From: Streptomyces sp. 846.5
Lineage (GTDB): Bacteria > Actinomycetota > Actinomycetes > Streptomycetales > Streptomycetaceae
DNA: 64,000 nucleotides
Reading direction: 5' to 3'
Assembly: GCF_004365705.1 (NCBI RefSeq)
Contig: NZ_SOBN01000001.1
Span: 5,566,001 to 5,630,000, forward strand
Shown here piece after piece: positions 37,463-46,452 of this stretch. The translations under genes were made by a program, and so were the position numbers. How positions within the stretch are numbered: the stretch's first letter is position 1; each line of letters opens with the position of its first letter. The notes beneath the pieces were generated by a model that saw only the letters and a program-made list of their open reading frames with translations, searched no databases and was not told the DNA's origin.

Positions 37463-40400
37463 TACCTGAGGGCGTCGATTGCTTTGAGGATGCGTTGCTC
37501 GGAGACTGTGTAGGGGGTTCCCAAGGGTTGGGCCCACAGGCTGACGCGTAGTTCCTCGATCATCCAGCGGATCTGCAGCACGCCGTCCTCGTCGCGGCGG
37601 TCCGGAGGCAGGTGGGCCAGTAGGTCGGCGTAGGCGTCCTGCATGCGGATCACTGCCACCGTGCGATCCCGATCGCGATGCGGATCGTCCGGGAGCTTGA
37701 CCAGTCGGCGTTCGATCGCCTTGAGGTAGCGCAGCAGGTCCGGGAGTCGGCGCTGGCCGGTCTGAGCGATGAAGCCGGGGTGGATCAGCTCGGTCAGCTG
37801 GGCCCTGACGTCGGTGAGACCGGTGAGCACCGCCAGGCTGTTGCTGATGCCCTTGAGCCGCTCGGTCACCCGGTGGTTCACCGCCAGGATGTTGGCGACC
37901 TTGACCACGGTGTCGGCGGTCACGTCGTACAGTTCGGCGCGGACCGAGTCCCGCAGCCGCTTGTACGACTCCTCGTCCCAGGCCGGGCCGCCCGCGTCGG
38001 CGATCAGCCGGTCCGCGGCGGCGGTCAGGCAGTCCGCGAACAGGGCGTCGGTGCTGCCGTGCGGATTGGCCGCCAGCGCCAGCTTCGCGCCGTTGCCGAG
38101 CCGCGACTGGATCGAGTTGACGGGGGAGTTCACCCCGAGCAGCAGCAGCCTGCGGGTACCGGCCAGCATCGCCCGCTGCTGGGCCCTGGGCGTGTCCAGC
38201 AGCCGTACCGAGACCGAGTCGCCGTCGTCGACCAGGGCCGGGAAGCCCTTGACGGTCTGTGCGCCGCGCTTCTGCTCGAAGGTGTACGGGAGCTCGCCGA
38301 TGGTCCAGTCGGTCAGCCCGCGCTTCTCCAGGCCGCCGGCGGCTTCGGCGATCGCGGCCTGGGTGCGGCTGCGCAGGTCGAGCTTGAGCGCCTCCAGGTC
38401 CTTGGACTCGGCTAGCTTGCGGTTCTTCTCGTCCACCACCCGGAAGGTGATCCGCAGATGGTCCGGGACCGCCTCGTAGTTCCAGCTCTCGCGCGGCACC
38501 GCGATGCCGCGCAGCTCGTGCAGCTGCCACTCCAGCAGCTCCACCAGTGGCTTGTCCTCGGTGGAGGGGGTCGACGGGTCGAGGTTCGCCAGGCCGCGCA
38601 TCAGGTGCTTCGCGTAGTCGGGAGCCGGGACGAAGTTGCGGCGCAGCGCCTTGGGGAGCGACCGGATCAGCGCGGTGACCAGGTCCTCGCGCAGCCCAGG
38701 GATCTGCCAGTCGAAGCCGATCGGCCGTACCTGGTTGAGCAGGGTCAGCGGGATGTGGACGGTCACGCCGTCCGCCTCCGCGCCGGGCTCGAACTGGTAG
38801 GTGAGCGGGAGCGCGATGTCGCCCTGGTGCCAGACCGAGGGGTAGTCGCGTTCGGTGACCGTCGCCGCGTTGTCGTTGACCAGCAGGTCCGGGGTGAAGG
38901 TCAGCAGGTCGGGCCGGGTGCGGTGGGTCTTCTTCCACCAGCTGTCGAAGTGCGCCCCGGAGACCACCTCGGAGCCGATCCGCTGGTCGTAGAAGTCGAA
39001 CAGGGTCTCCTCGTCGACCAGGATGTCGCGGCGGCGGGCCCGGTTCTCCAGCTCCTCGACCTCGTCCAGCAGCTTGCGGTTGTCGTGGAAGAAGCGGTGG
39101 TGGGTGCGCCATTCGCCCTCGACCAGGGCCCGGCGGATGAACAGCTCCCGGGAGAGCTCGGGGTCGATGGAGCCGTAGCCGACCTTGCGCTGGGCGACCA
39201 GGGTCACCCCGTACAGGGTGACCTTCTCGAAGGCGACGATCTGGCCCCGGTCCTTCTCCCAGTGCGGTTCGCTGTAGCTGCGTTTGAGCAGGTGGGCGGC
39301 CTGTTCCTCGATCCACTCGGGCTCGACCTTGGCGGCGATGCGGGCCCAGAGGCGGGAGGTCTCGACGAGTTCGGCGGCGATCACCCAGCGCGGGGTCTTC
39401 TTGAACAGTGCCGAGCCGGGGAAGATCGCGAACTTGGCGCTGCGGGCGCCGAAGTACTCCTGCTTCTCCGCGTCCTTGAGGCCGATGTGGGAGAGCAGCC
39501 CGGCCAGCAGCGAGCGGTGCACGGCGTCGCCGTCCACCTCGTCGGCGGGGTGGCCGAGCTCGATCTCCAGTGACCTGGCCACCTGGCGCAACTGCGCGTC
39601 GATGTCCTGCCACTCGCGTATCCGCAGGTAGTTGAGGAACTCCGACTTGCACATCCGGCGGAACTGGCTGGAGGACAGTGCCTTCTGCTGGTCCTTCAGA
39701 TAGCGCCAGAGATTGAGGTAGGTGAGGAAGTCCGAGGTCGGGTCGGTGAAGCGGGCGTGCAGCTGGTCGGCGTGCGCCCGCTTCTCCACCGGCCGCTCGC
39801 GCGGGTCCTGGATGGACAGCGCGGCGGTGATCACCATGACCTCGCGGACTACGCCGTGCTTCTCCGCCTCCAGCACCATCCGGGCCAGCCGGGGGTCCAC
39901 CGGCAGCGCGGAGAGCTTGCGGCCGACGGGGGTGAGGGTGTTGACCCGGCCGCTGGTCTCCAGCGCGCCCAGCTCCTGGAGCAGGTCCACGCCGTCCTTG
40001 ATGTTGCGGCGGTCCGGCGGCTCCAGGAACGGGAAGGCGCCGATGTCGCCCAGGCCGGCCGCGGTCATCTGCAGGATGACCGAGGCCAGGTTGGTGCGCA
40101 GGATCTCCGGATCGGTGAACTCGGGGCGGGAGAGGAAGTCCTCCTCCGAGTACAGCCGGATGCAGATGCCGTCGGAGGTACGGCCGCAGCGGCCCTTCCG
40201 CTGGTTGGCGCTTGCCTGCGAGACCGCCTCGATGGGCAGCCGCTGGACCTTGGTGCGGTGGCTGTAGCGGGAGATGCGCGCGGTGCCGGGGTCGATGACG
40301 TAGCGGATGCCCGGGACGGTGAGCGAGGTCTCGGCGACATTGGTGGCCAGCACGATGCGGCGGCCGTTGTGCGGCTGGAAGACGCGGTGCTGCTCGGCGG

Positions 40401-41673
40401 AGGAGAGCCGGGCGTAGAGGGGCACCACCTCGGTGAACCTCAGGTTCAGTTTCTCCAGCGCGTCGGCGGTGTCGCGGATCTCGCGTTCGCCGGAGAGGAA
40501 GACCAGGATGTCGCCCTGGCCCTCCCGGCTGAGCTCGTCCACGGCGTCGCAGATCGCCTGGACCTGGTCGCGGTCGCGGTCGGGGCCCTCGTTGCCTTCC
40601 TCGTCCTCGTCGCCCTCCTCGATCACCGGGCGGTAGCGGACCTCGACCGGGTAGGTACGTCCCGAGACCTCGATGATCGGGGCGTCCTCGCCGCTGCGCG
40701 GGTCGGCGAAGTGGTGGGCGAAACGCTCCGGGTCGATGGTCGCGGAGGTGATGACCAGCTTGAGGTCCGGACGCTTGGGCAGCAGCTGCTTCAGGTAGCC
40801 CAGGATGAAGTCGATGTTGAGGCTGCGCTCGTGCGCCTCGTCGATGATCAGGGTGTCGTACTGGCGCAGCAGCCGGTCGTTCTGGATCTCGGCGAGCAGG
40901 ATGCCGTCGGTCATCACCTTGACGGCGGTCTCGGGTCCGACCTGGTCGGTGAAGCGGACCTTCCAGCCGACGGTCCGGCCCAGCTCGGTGTGCAACTCCT
41001 CGGCCACGCGTTCGGCGACGGTGCGGGCGGCGATCCGGCGGGGCTGGGTGTGGCCGATCAGGCCGCGGACGCCGCGGCCGAGTTCCAGGCAGATCTTGGG
41101 GATCTGGGTGGTCTTCCCGGAGCCGGTCTCACCGGCGATGATCACGACCTGGTTGTCCCTGATCGCTTCGAGGATGTCCGCGCGGCGGGCGCTGACCGGC
41201 AGCGACTCCGGGTACGTCGGGGTCGGGATCGAGGCGCGGCGGTTGGCTGCCCGCAGCTCGGCGGCGTCGATCTCGGCGGCCAGGGCGGCCTGGGCGCGTT
41301 CCCGCTTCTCGGGTTCGCGCAGCTTGCGCAGGCCCTCCAGGCGGCGGCCCAGCCGCTCCTCGTCGCGGAGGGTCAGCGTGGGGAGCTTGGCGACCAGTTC
41401 GGCGAGCGCGCCGGTCGCGGGCGCGTTGTCCCGGCGCGCTTCGGCGTCCCTGCGCGGGACTTTGGCCTCCCTGCGCGGGGCGCTGCCGCCTTCGCCCCGG
41501 CGCCCGCCACCACGCGAGCGCCCGCCGCGCGCACGGCGTGCGGGCGTGTCTGCGGGCGTGCCCGCGGGGGCGTGCACGGGCGTGTCGGGGTGTGCGGAAT
41601 CGCCGGCCGGAGCGGCGGTGGAGGGGGCGACTGCGGAGGAGTCGACGGCGGCGGAGCTCTGCGGGGTACCCAT
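37462..41673 (-). CDS. hrpA: ATP-dependent RNA helicase HrpA (DEAH box)
   Basis: The protein has 1403 residues. After a Arg/Gly/Ala-rich, low-complexity N-terminus of about 120 residues comes the DEAH core: Walker A GETGSGKTT near residue 178, DEAHERS near 273, SATID, and QRKGRCGRTSDG (VI); then HA2, OB and the HrpA-specific C-terminal DUF3418-type region. It probably remodels RNA or stalled ribosomes, as in E. coli HrpA; cellular role inferred. ATG 41673 follows GGAGGG; an upstream TTG at 41694 is rejected. Confidence 0.93.
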   Translation of the reverse strand: MGTPQSSAAVDSSAVAPSTAAPAGDSAHPDTPVHAPAGTPADTPARRARGGRSRGGGRRGEGGSAPRREAKVPRRDAEARRDNAPATGALAELVAKLPTLTLRDEERLGRRLEGLRKLREPEKRERAQAALAAEIDAAELRAANRRASIPTPTYPESLPVSARRADILEAIRDNQVVIIAGETGSGKTTQIPKICLELGRGVRGLIGHTQPRRIAARTVAERVAEELHTELGRTVGWKVRFTDQVGPETAVKVMTDGILLAEIQNDRLLRQYDTLIIDEAHERSLNIDFILGYLKQLLPKRPDLKLVITSATIDPERFAHHFADPRSGEDAPIIEVSGRTYPVEVRYRPVIEEGDEDEEGNEGPDRDRDQVQAICDAVDELSREGQGDILVFLSGEREIRDTADALEKLNLRFTEVVPLYARLSSAEQHRVFQPHNGRRIVLATNVAETSLTVPGIRYVIDPGTARISRYSHRTKVQRLPIEAVSQASANQRKGRCGRTSDGICIRLYSEEDFLSRPEFTDPEILRTNLASVILQMTAAGLGDIGAFPFLEPPDRRNIKDGVDLLQELGALETSGRVNTLTPVGRKLSALPVDPRLARMVLEAEKHGVVREVMVITAALSIQDPRERPVEKRAHADQLHARFTDPTSDFLTYLNLWRYLKDQQKALSSSQFRRMCKSEFLNYLRIREWQDIDAQLRQVARSLEIELGHPADEVDGDAVHRSLLAGLLSHIGLKDAEKQEYFGARSAKFAIFPGSALFKKTPRWVIAAELVETSRLWARIAAKVEPEWIEEQAAHLLKRSYSEPHWEKDRGQIVAFEKVTLYGVTLVAQRKVGYGSIDPELSRELFIRRALVEGEWRTHHRFFHDNRKLLDEVEELENRARRRDILVDEETLFDFYDQRIGSEVVSGAHFDSWWKKTHRTRPDLLTFTPDLLVNDNAATVTERDYPSVWHQGDIALPLTYQFEPGAEADGVTVHIPLTLLNQVRPIGFDWQIPGLREDLVTALIRSLPKALRRNFVPAPDYAKHLMRGLANLDPSTPSTEDKPLVELLEWQLHELRGIAVPRESWNYEAVPDHLRITFRVVDEKNRKLAESKDLEALKLDLRSRTQAAIAEAAGGLEKRGLTDWTIGELPYTFEQKRGAQTVKGFPALVDDGDSVSVRLLDTPRAQQRAMLAGTRRLLLLGVNSPVNSIQSRLGNGAKLALAANPHGSTDALFADCLTAAADRLIADAGGPAWDEESYKRLRDSVRAELYDVTADTVVKVANILAVNHRVTERLKGISNSLAVLTGLTDVRAQLTELIHPGFIAQTGQRRLPDLLRYLKAIERRLVKLPDDPHRDRDRTVAVIRMQDAYADLLAHLPPDRRDEDGVLQIRWMIEELRVSLWAQPLGTPYTVSEQRILKAIDALR

Positions 41674-41703
41674 TGCGCCCTCCAGCCTACGCAAGCGGCC
41701 CCC

Positions 41704-42189
41704 TCACCTGTCGACCCGATATCGGCGCAGCCCGTCCGGGTCCTCCTCGGCGCGGGTGAAGCCGCTGCGGGCCAGCACCCGCTGGGAGGCGGTGTTGTCG
41801 GGTGTGGTGAGGGCCAGCACGCTGCGGACGGCGGGGTGGGCGAAGGCGAACGAGGTGAGCGCGTGCACGGCCTCGGTGGCGTGTCCGGCCCCACGGGCCT
41901 CCGGGACCAGGTCGTAGCCGATCTCCACGGTCCCGTCGGCATGGGGCGGTCCGTGGAAACCGATGCTGCCGATGGCGTAGCCGTCGTCGCGCCGGGTGAT
42001 CGCGTACAGCCCCCACGGCGGCCGGTGCCAGCCCACCTCGTCGGCGCGGGCGACCGCGCCCGCCATCGCCCGGGTCCCCTCGCCGGGGCCGTCCCCGAGC
42101 CACCACCAGCCGCCACCGCCCCCGTAGGCGAGGTCCAGCGCCGCCGTGGGACTGACGGCGGGGAGGTGAAGTCGCTGGGTGCTGATCAC
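41704..42189 (-). CDS. GNAT-family N-acetyltransferase (RimJ/RimL-like)
   Basis: The protein has 161 residues. The fold is GNAT with STQRLHLPAV at the start, AIGSIGFHGPPH, EIGYDLVPEARGAGHATEAV (the acetyl-CoA loop R-G-A-G-H-A) and TPDNTASQRVLARSGFTR. This is the RimJ/RimL subfamily, acetylating protein N-termini or small amines. The GTG at 42189 begins the protein; the ribosome site is weak. It ends 30 bases before hrpA. Confidence 0.85.
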   Translation of the reverse strand: MISTQRLHLPAVSPTAALDLAYGGGGGWWWLGDGPGEGTRAMAGAVARADEVGWHRPPWGLYAITRRDDGYAIGSIGFHGPPHADGTVEIGYDLVPEARGAGHATEAVHALTSFAFAHPAVRSVLALTTPDNTASQRVLARSGFTRAEEDPDGLRRYRVDR

Positions 42190-42233
42190 CCGACCCAGTA
42201 TGGTCCGTGCGCGGAACCCGTACGGGTCGCCGG

Positions 42234-43214
42234 TCAGTGACCGTTGACGCGGAGCAGCAGCTTGCCGGTGCTCCTGCGGCTCTCGACCAGGCGGTGCGCC
42301 TCGGCGGCCCGCTCCAGCGGGAACTCGGCGGTGACCGGGAGCCGCACGCCGTCGGTGGCCGCGAGGCCGAAGGCGGCCTCGGTGAGGTCGCGCAGGCCCT
42401 GCGGGTCGGCGGCGGCCAGCCCGAGGATGCTGAACGCGGAGACCGACAGCGCCTTGGGGGCGAGGTCGGCGAAGCCGGCGCTCCAGGGTTCGGCGTCGCC
42501 GGCGTTGCCGTAGGAGACGGCGCGTCCGTAGCGGGCGAGGGCGGCTACGCCGCGCCGCCAGGTGTCGCCGCCGACCGGGTCGAGCAGCAGGTCGACGCCG
42601 CGTCCACCGGTGGCCCGGGCGAGCTGCTCGTCGAAGTCGGCGCCGACGAAGACCTCGTCGTAGCCGAAGTCCAGGGCGTACTTCGCCTTGCCGGGGTGGG
42701 ACACCACGCCGTAGACCCCGGCCGCCCCGGCGAGCCGGGCGACCTGCCCGAGCGCCGTGCCGACGCCGCCCGCCGCGCCCTGGACCAGGACGGTCTCGCC
42801 CGCGCGGAGCCGTCCGGCGCGGTGCACCAGGGCGTAGGCGGTGGGCAGGACGGAGGGCAGGGTCGCGGCGTCGCGCAGGTCGAGCCCGGCCGGGACGGGG
42901 AAGGTGCGGGCGGCGTCGGCGACCACCGACTCGGCGTAGCCGCCGGTGTCGAGGAGGGCGGCGACCGGCTGGCCAGGCCGGAACCCGGTCACGTCGGCGC
43001 CGACGGCGCGGACCAGCCCGGACACCTCCAGGCCCGGCACGAAGGGCAGGCCGGTGACCCGGTAGCCGATGGATCGGGCCTTGATCTCGGCGAAGTTGAT
43101 CCCGGCGTAGGCGGTGTCGATCAGGATCTGACCCGGTCCCGGCCGGGGCACCGGAACCTCACGCAGGGTCAGCACTTCCGGCGCACCCAGCTGTTCGACG
43201 ACGACTGCACGCAT
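42234..43214 (-). CDS. quinone-oxidoreductase-like MDR enzyme
   Basis: The protein has 326 residues. The GroES-like half opens MRAVVVEQLGAPEVLTLREV, the Rossmann half has VQGAAGGVGTALGQVARLAG, the NADPH-binding loop. No zinc ligands are seen, so it is the quinone oxidoreductase/zeta-crystallin type using NADPH. ATG 43214 replaces a longer frame. A TGTTCG-N8-CGAACA dyad lies directly upstream. Confidence 0.9.
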   Translation of the reverse strand: MRAVVVEQLGAPEVLTLREVPVPRPGPGQILIDTAYAGINFAEIKARSIGYRVTGLPFVPGLEVSGLVRAVGADVTGFRPGQPVAALLDTGGYAESVVADAARTFPVPAGLDLRDAATLPSVLPTAYALVHRAGRLRAGETVLVQGAAGGVGTALGQVARLAGAAGVYGVVSHPGKAKYALDFGYDEVFVGADFDEQLARATGGRGVDLLLDPVGGDTWRRGVAALARYGRAVSYGNAGDAEPWSAGFADLAPKALSVSAFSILGLAAADPQGLRDLTEAAFGLAATDGVRLPVTAEFPLERAAEAHRLVESRRSTGKLLLRVNGH

Positions 43215-43234
43215 GGCACACTCCTGGAGCAAGG

Positions 43235-43254
43235 TGTTCGATGAATTGCGAACA
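43235..43254. promoter_or_regulatory. dyad in the oxidoreductase leader
   Basis: TGTTCG (43235-43240) and CGAACA (43249-43254) form a perfect 6-8-6 dyad 20 bases before the start; another CGAACA follows near 43273. A redox or quinone-sensing repressor site is plausible, but no regulator is adjacent. Confidence 0.5.
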
Positions 43255-43317
43255 GTGGTGAGTGTACGCGTTTGGTCGAACACTTCAAGGTGTGTCCGGG
43301 TGGTGGGCCGGTCCGCT

Positions 43318-45129
43318 TCAGTCCTCGTCGTCCGGGTCGTCGTCGCTGCCGCCCTTGGCCTCCAGGTAGCTGACGGCCACATGGGTGTCCAGCGGGAAGT
43401 GCACCGGGGTCGCGCCGAACACCAGATGGCGGGCCTCCTCCCCGGCCTCGGCCACAGCTTCGCGCACGGCGTCGGCGAGCTGCGCCGGGGTGTGCACGAT
43501 CACCTCGTCGTGCTGGAAGAAGACCAGCCGCGGATGGTCGCCCGGGACGTCCACCGGGATCGCCGCGAGGCGGCGGCGCAGGCCGGCGATCAGGGCCAGG
43601 GCCCAGTCGGCGGCGCTGGCCTGGATCACGAAGTTGCGGGTGAAGCGCCCGCGTGAACGGGCGTCACGCGCGGCGCTTCCGCCGCCGGGGCCTGTTCCTG
43701 TTCCGTCGAGGTTGCCCTCGTCGGTGGTGAAGGCGCCCGCGGTGTGGTCCAGCCAGTCGGCCGAGGGCGGCGGGCAGACCCGGCCCAGCTGGGAGCGGAC
43801 CACCCCGCCCGCCTCGCCGGTTCGCGCCGCCGACTCCACCAGGCCCATGGCCTGCGGGAAGCGTCGCCGCAGCACCGCTACCAGCTGACCGGTCTCCCCG
43901 GTGGTCTGCCCGTACATCGCGCCCAGCAGGCCCAGCTTGGCACGGGCCCGGTCGCCCTTGAACGCCTCGGCCGCGAGCCCCGCGTAGAGGTCCCCGGCGG
44001 CGCCGGCGCGGATCATGCCGGGGTCGTTGGACATGGCCGCCAGCACCCGTGGCTCCAACTGCCCGGCGTCCGCCACCACCAGCCGCCAGCCGGGGTCGGC
44101 GACCACGGCGCCGCGCAGGATGCGCGGGATCTGCAGCGCCCCGCCGCCCCGGCTGGCCCAGCGGCCCGACACCACGCCGCCGACCACGTACTCGGGGCGG
44201 AACCGGCCGTCGCGGACCCAGGCCTCGCGCCAGGCCCAGCCGTGCGCGGCATGGATCCTGGACAGCTCCTTGTAGCGCAGCAGCAGCGGCGCGGCCGGGT
44301 GGTCCAGCTCGCGCAGCACCCAGTTGCGGGTGGAGGTCAGGCTGACGCCCTGCTCGGCGAAGGCCCGCAGCACCTGGCCGGGCGAGTCCGGGTTGAAGGG
44401 CCTGCCGCCGAACAGCTTCTGCCCGCCCAGGGCCTCATGGAGGTCCTGGGCCAGCGCCGCCAGCTTGGCCGGCTGGGCGCCGCCGCGCGGACGCGGACCC
44501 AGCAGGTCGTACAGCAGGTCGTCATGGACCCGGGCACTCCACGGCAGACCGTCGAAGCCCATCTCGGCCGCGACCAGGCCGCCTGCGGACTCGGCGGCGC
44601 AGAGCAGCCGGATGCGGCCCGGGTCGGCGCTCGCGGCGATCCGGCGCTGCTGCTCGGCGTGCACCGCGACCAGGGCCTGCAGCGGGTCGGTGCCCGGGGG
44701 CAGCCGACTGCGGTCCGGGGCGAACAGCGAGTCCTGGTCGCCGTCGGAGCCGACCGCACCTTCCGGCAGGTCGGCCGGCACCGGCAGACCGTGCAGCCGG
44801 GCCCAGGCCGCGCCGAGGGAGCGCGGCTGCCCGTAGCGGTCCTCCTGGCCGAGCAGCAGCGGCTCGACCAGTTTCACGTCATGGCAGCGGGCGAGCCGGC
44901 CCCCGGGAAGCCGGCTCTCCGGCAGCCGGGGGAGCAGCCGCCCGTACACCTCGTCCGTCGCGGCCCACACCCAGCGCGGGGACTCGGCAGCCTCCCGCTC
45001 GGCCATCGCGGCGGCGAGGTCCGGCACCCGCACCGGGCCGCCCAGCGGGGTCCCGCTCTCGTCCAGCGGCTGCATCCGCCCGCCGGGGCCGTCCGGCTCC
45101 GCCGTCACCGCGACCCGCTGCGCCGCCAC
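43318..45129 (-). CDS. A-family DNA polymerase-like protein (exonuclease/polymerase type)
   Basis: The protein has about 603 residues. The N-terminal half may be a degenerate 3-prime to 5-prime exonuclease-like domain. The polymerase half has motif A VADAGQLEPRVLA (PolA consensus DYSQIELR), motif B AKLGLLGAMYGQT (KxxxxGxxYG) and motif C FFQHDEVIV. The catalytic motif A Asp and motif C Asp-Glu are kept while flanking residues differ. I recognise the group as the actinobacterial bifunctional exonuclease/polymerase. GTG 45129 follows GAGAGGAC; a GTG at 45192 would overlap the dyad at 45149. Confidence 0.85.
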   Translation of the reverse strand: MAAQRVAVTAEPDGPGGRMQPLDESGTPLGGPVRVPDLAAAMAEREAAESPRWVWAATDEVYGRLLPRLPESRLPGGRLARCHDVKLVEPLLLGQEDRYGQPRSLGAAWARLHGLPVPADLPEGAVGSDGDQDSLFAPDRSRLPPGTDPLQALVAVHAEQQRRIAASADPGRIRLLCAAESAGGLVAAEMGFDGLPWSARVHDDLLYDLLGPRPRGGAQPAKLAALAQDLHEALGGQKLFGGRPFNPDSPGQVLRAFAEQGVSLTSTRNWVLRELDHPAAPLLLRYKELSRIHAAHGWAWREAWVRDGRFRPEYVVGGVVSGRWASRGGGALQIPRILRGAVVADPGWRLVVADAGQLEPRVLAAMSNDPGMIRAGAAGDLYAGLAAEAFKGDRARAKLGLLGAMYGQTTGETGQLVAVLRRRFPQAMGLVESAARTGEAGGVVRSQLGRVCPPPSADWLDHTAGAFTTDEGNLDGTGTGPGGGSAARDARSRGRFTRNFVIQASAADWALALIAGLRRRLAAIPVDVPGDHPRLVFFQHDEVIVHTPAQLADAVREAVAEAGEEARHLVFGATPVHFPLDTHVAVSYLEAKGGSDDDPDDED

Positions 45130-45148
45130 CTGCCGTCCTCTCGCTTGC

Positions 45149-45174
45149 GACGACCGTCCGGTCGTCCGGTCGTC
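45149..45174. promoter_or_regulatory. GACGACCG dyad upstream of the polymerase-like gene
   Basis: GACGACCG-TC-CGGTCGTC is an 8-2-8 perfect dyad (45149-45166), followed directly by a further CGGTCGTC half site. It lies 20 bases upstream of the GTG start and may be an operator. Confidence 0.5.
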
Positions 45175-45238
45175 GTCTGCGGAACGTACCACCGGGGACC
45201 GACAGAACCGGGCGACCGGTCGGCGGCGGGTGCGTGGG

Positions 45239-46381
45239 TCACTCGTCGTCGAGGCGCACCGGCATCAGCAGGGAGAAGCAGCCTGCTTCGGCGCCATCGG
45301 GGAGCCGGACCGCGAGCGGGGCGACCGGTCCGCCCAGTTCCAGGACCAGCTGGTCGCGGGCGCCGGCGGCGAGGGCGGCCAGCAGGAACTCGCGGTTGAC
45401 GGCGAGGTGCTCGGCGGGCCGGTCCTGCCGGTTCACGACGGTGAGGGCGCCCTCCGGCGAGACGCCGAGGACGGCGATGTCGAAGTCCCTGCCGTCCTGC
45501 TCGCGCCGACGGCTGTGGACGTCGGCCGTGGCCAGCGCCGCGCGCAGGGCGGGCACGTCCACTGGGACCCTGCGGCCGGGCGACAGCCGGGTGAGCCTGC
45601 GGTAGTCGGGGAAGTCGTGGTCCAGAACCGCACCGCCGGCCTGGCTGCCACCCGCCTCCAGGGAGATCCGGTCCTGGTCGAGGGTCAGCACGGCCTCGCC
45701 CCCGGACCCGAGCAGGGCGCGGGCTGCGTCGACGAGGGCGGCCGGGACAAGGACCTGCTTCGCCGCCGGGGACGTACCGTCCGCAAGGGGGACCTGGGCC
45801 AGGGCGAGTCGGTAGCGGTCGGTGGCCACCAGGCGCAGGGCCCGCTCCTCCGGGTCGACGTCGAAGCAGACCCCGCCGAGCATGGGCAGCTCCGGATCGG
45901 TGCTCACGGCGAAGCGGACGGCGTCCACGGCGGCGGCGAGCGCTTGGGCGTCCAGTGCCAGGCGTACGGGGGCGGTGTTGCCGGTGCTTCCGGTGTCGGA
46001 CATGTGATGCTCCCTCAGAGCGAGTAGGTCTCGGACTGCGGAGAGTTCACGGCGGGCGTCGTCCAGGCCGTTCTGCAGACGCAGCAGATGTGCGTCCAGC
46101 AGCTTGCCGACCAGGGCGGTGTCCTCGCCGGCCCATCCGGCGAGGATGAGCCGCAGGTCGGCAAGCGGCACGCCGACCCGGCGCAGCCGGGCCAGCAGCC
46201 GGGCCTCGGCGCGCTGCTCGGGCCCGTACCACCGATAGCCGCTGACGGGATCCACCTGGACCGGGAGGAGGACTCCCGCTCCGTCGTAGAACCGCAGGGC
46301 GCTGACGGTCAGTCCGCTGGCCCGGGCCATCTCGCCGATGCTGAGCAACTGCTGCTGGGTCTCGCCCGTTGTGCTCTCCAC
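45239..46381 (-). CDS. MerR regulator fused to a DNA polymerase III beta-clamp-like domain
   Basis: The protein has about 380 residues. Residues about 10-80 form a MerR winged helix (LLSIGEMARASGLTVSALRFYDGAGVLLPV, SGYRWYG, then RLRRVGVPLADLRLIL), followed by a coiled coil to about 125. Residues about 140-380 match the DnaN fold: LALDAQALAAAVDAVRFAVS, PMLGGVCFDVD, LRLVATDRYRLALAQV, and later VNREFLLAALAAGARDQLVLELGGPVAP. About two of the three clamp domains seem present. Function is unknown; it may sense or bind clamp partners. Start GTG 46381 is a choice over 46429. Confidence 0.85.
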   Translation of the reverse strand: MESTTGETQQQLLSIGEMARASGLTVSALRFYDGAGVLLPVQVDPVSGYRWYGPEQRAEARLLARLRRVGVPLADLRLILAGWAGEDTALVGKLLDAHLLRLQNGLDDARRELSAVRDLLALREHHMSDTGSTGNTAPVRLALDAQALAAAVDAVRFAVSTDPELPMLGGVCFDVDPEERALRLVATDRYRLALAQVPLADGTSPAAKQVLVPAALVDAARALLGSGGEAVLTLDQDRISLEAGGSQAGGAVLDHDFPDYRRLTRLSPGRRVPVDVPALRAALATADVHSRRREQDGRDFDIAVLGVSPEGALTVVNRQDRPAEHLAVNREFLLAALAAGARDQLVLELGGPVAPLAVRLPDGAEAGCFSLLMPVRLDDE

Positions 46382-46452
46382 AGCGGTGACCCTGCTGGCT
46401 CGACCAGGTCGAGGGTCAAGCGGCGGCATCGGTGACGCGTCGAATCGGGACG

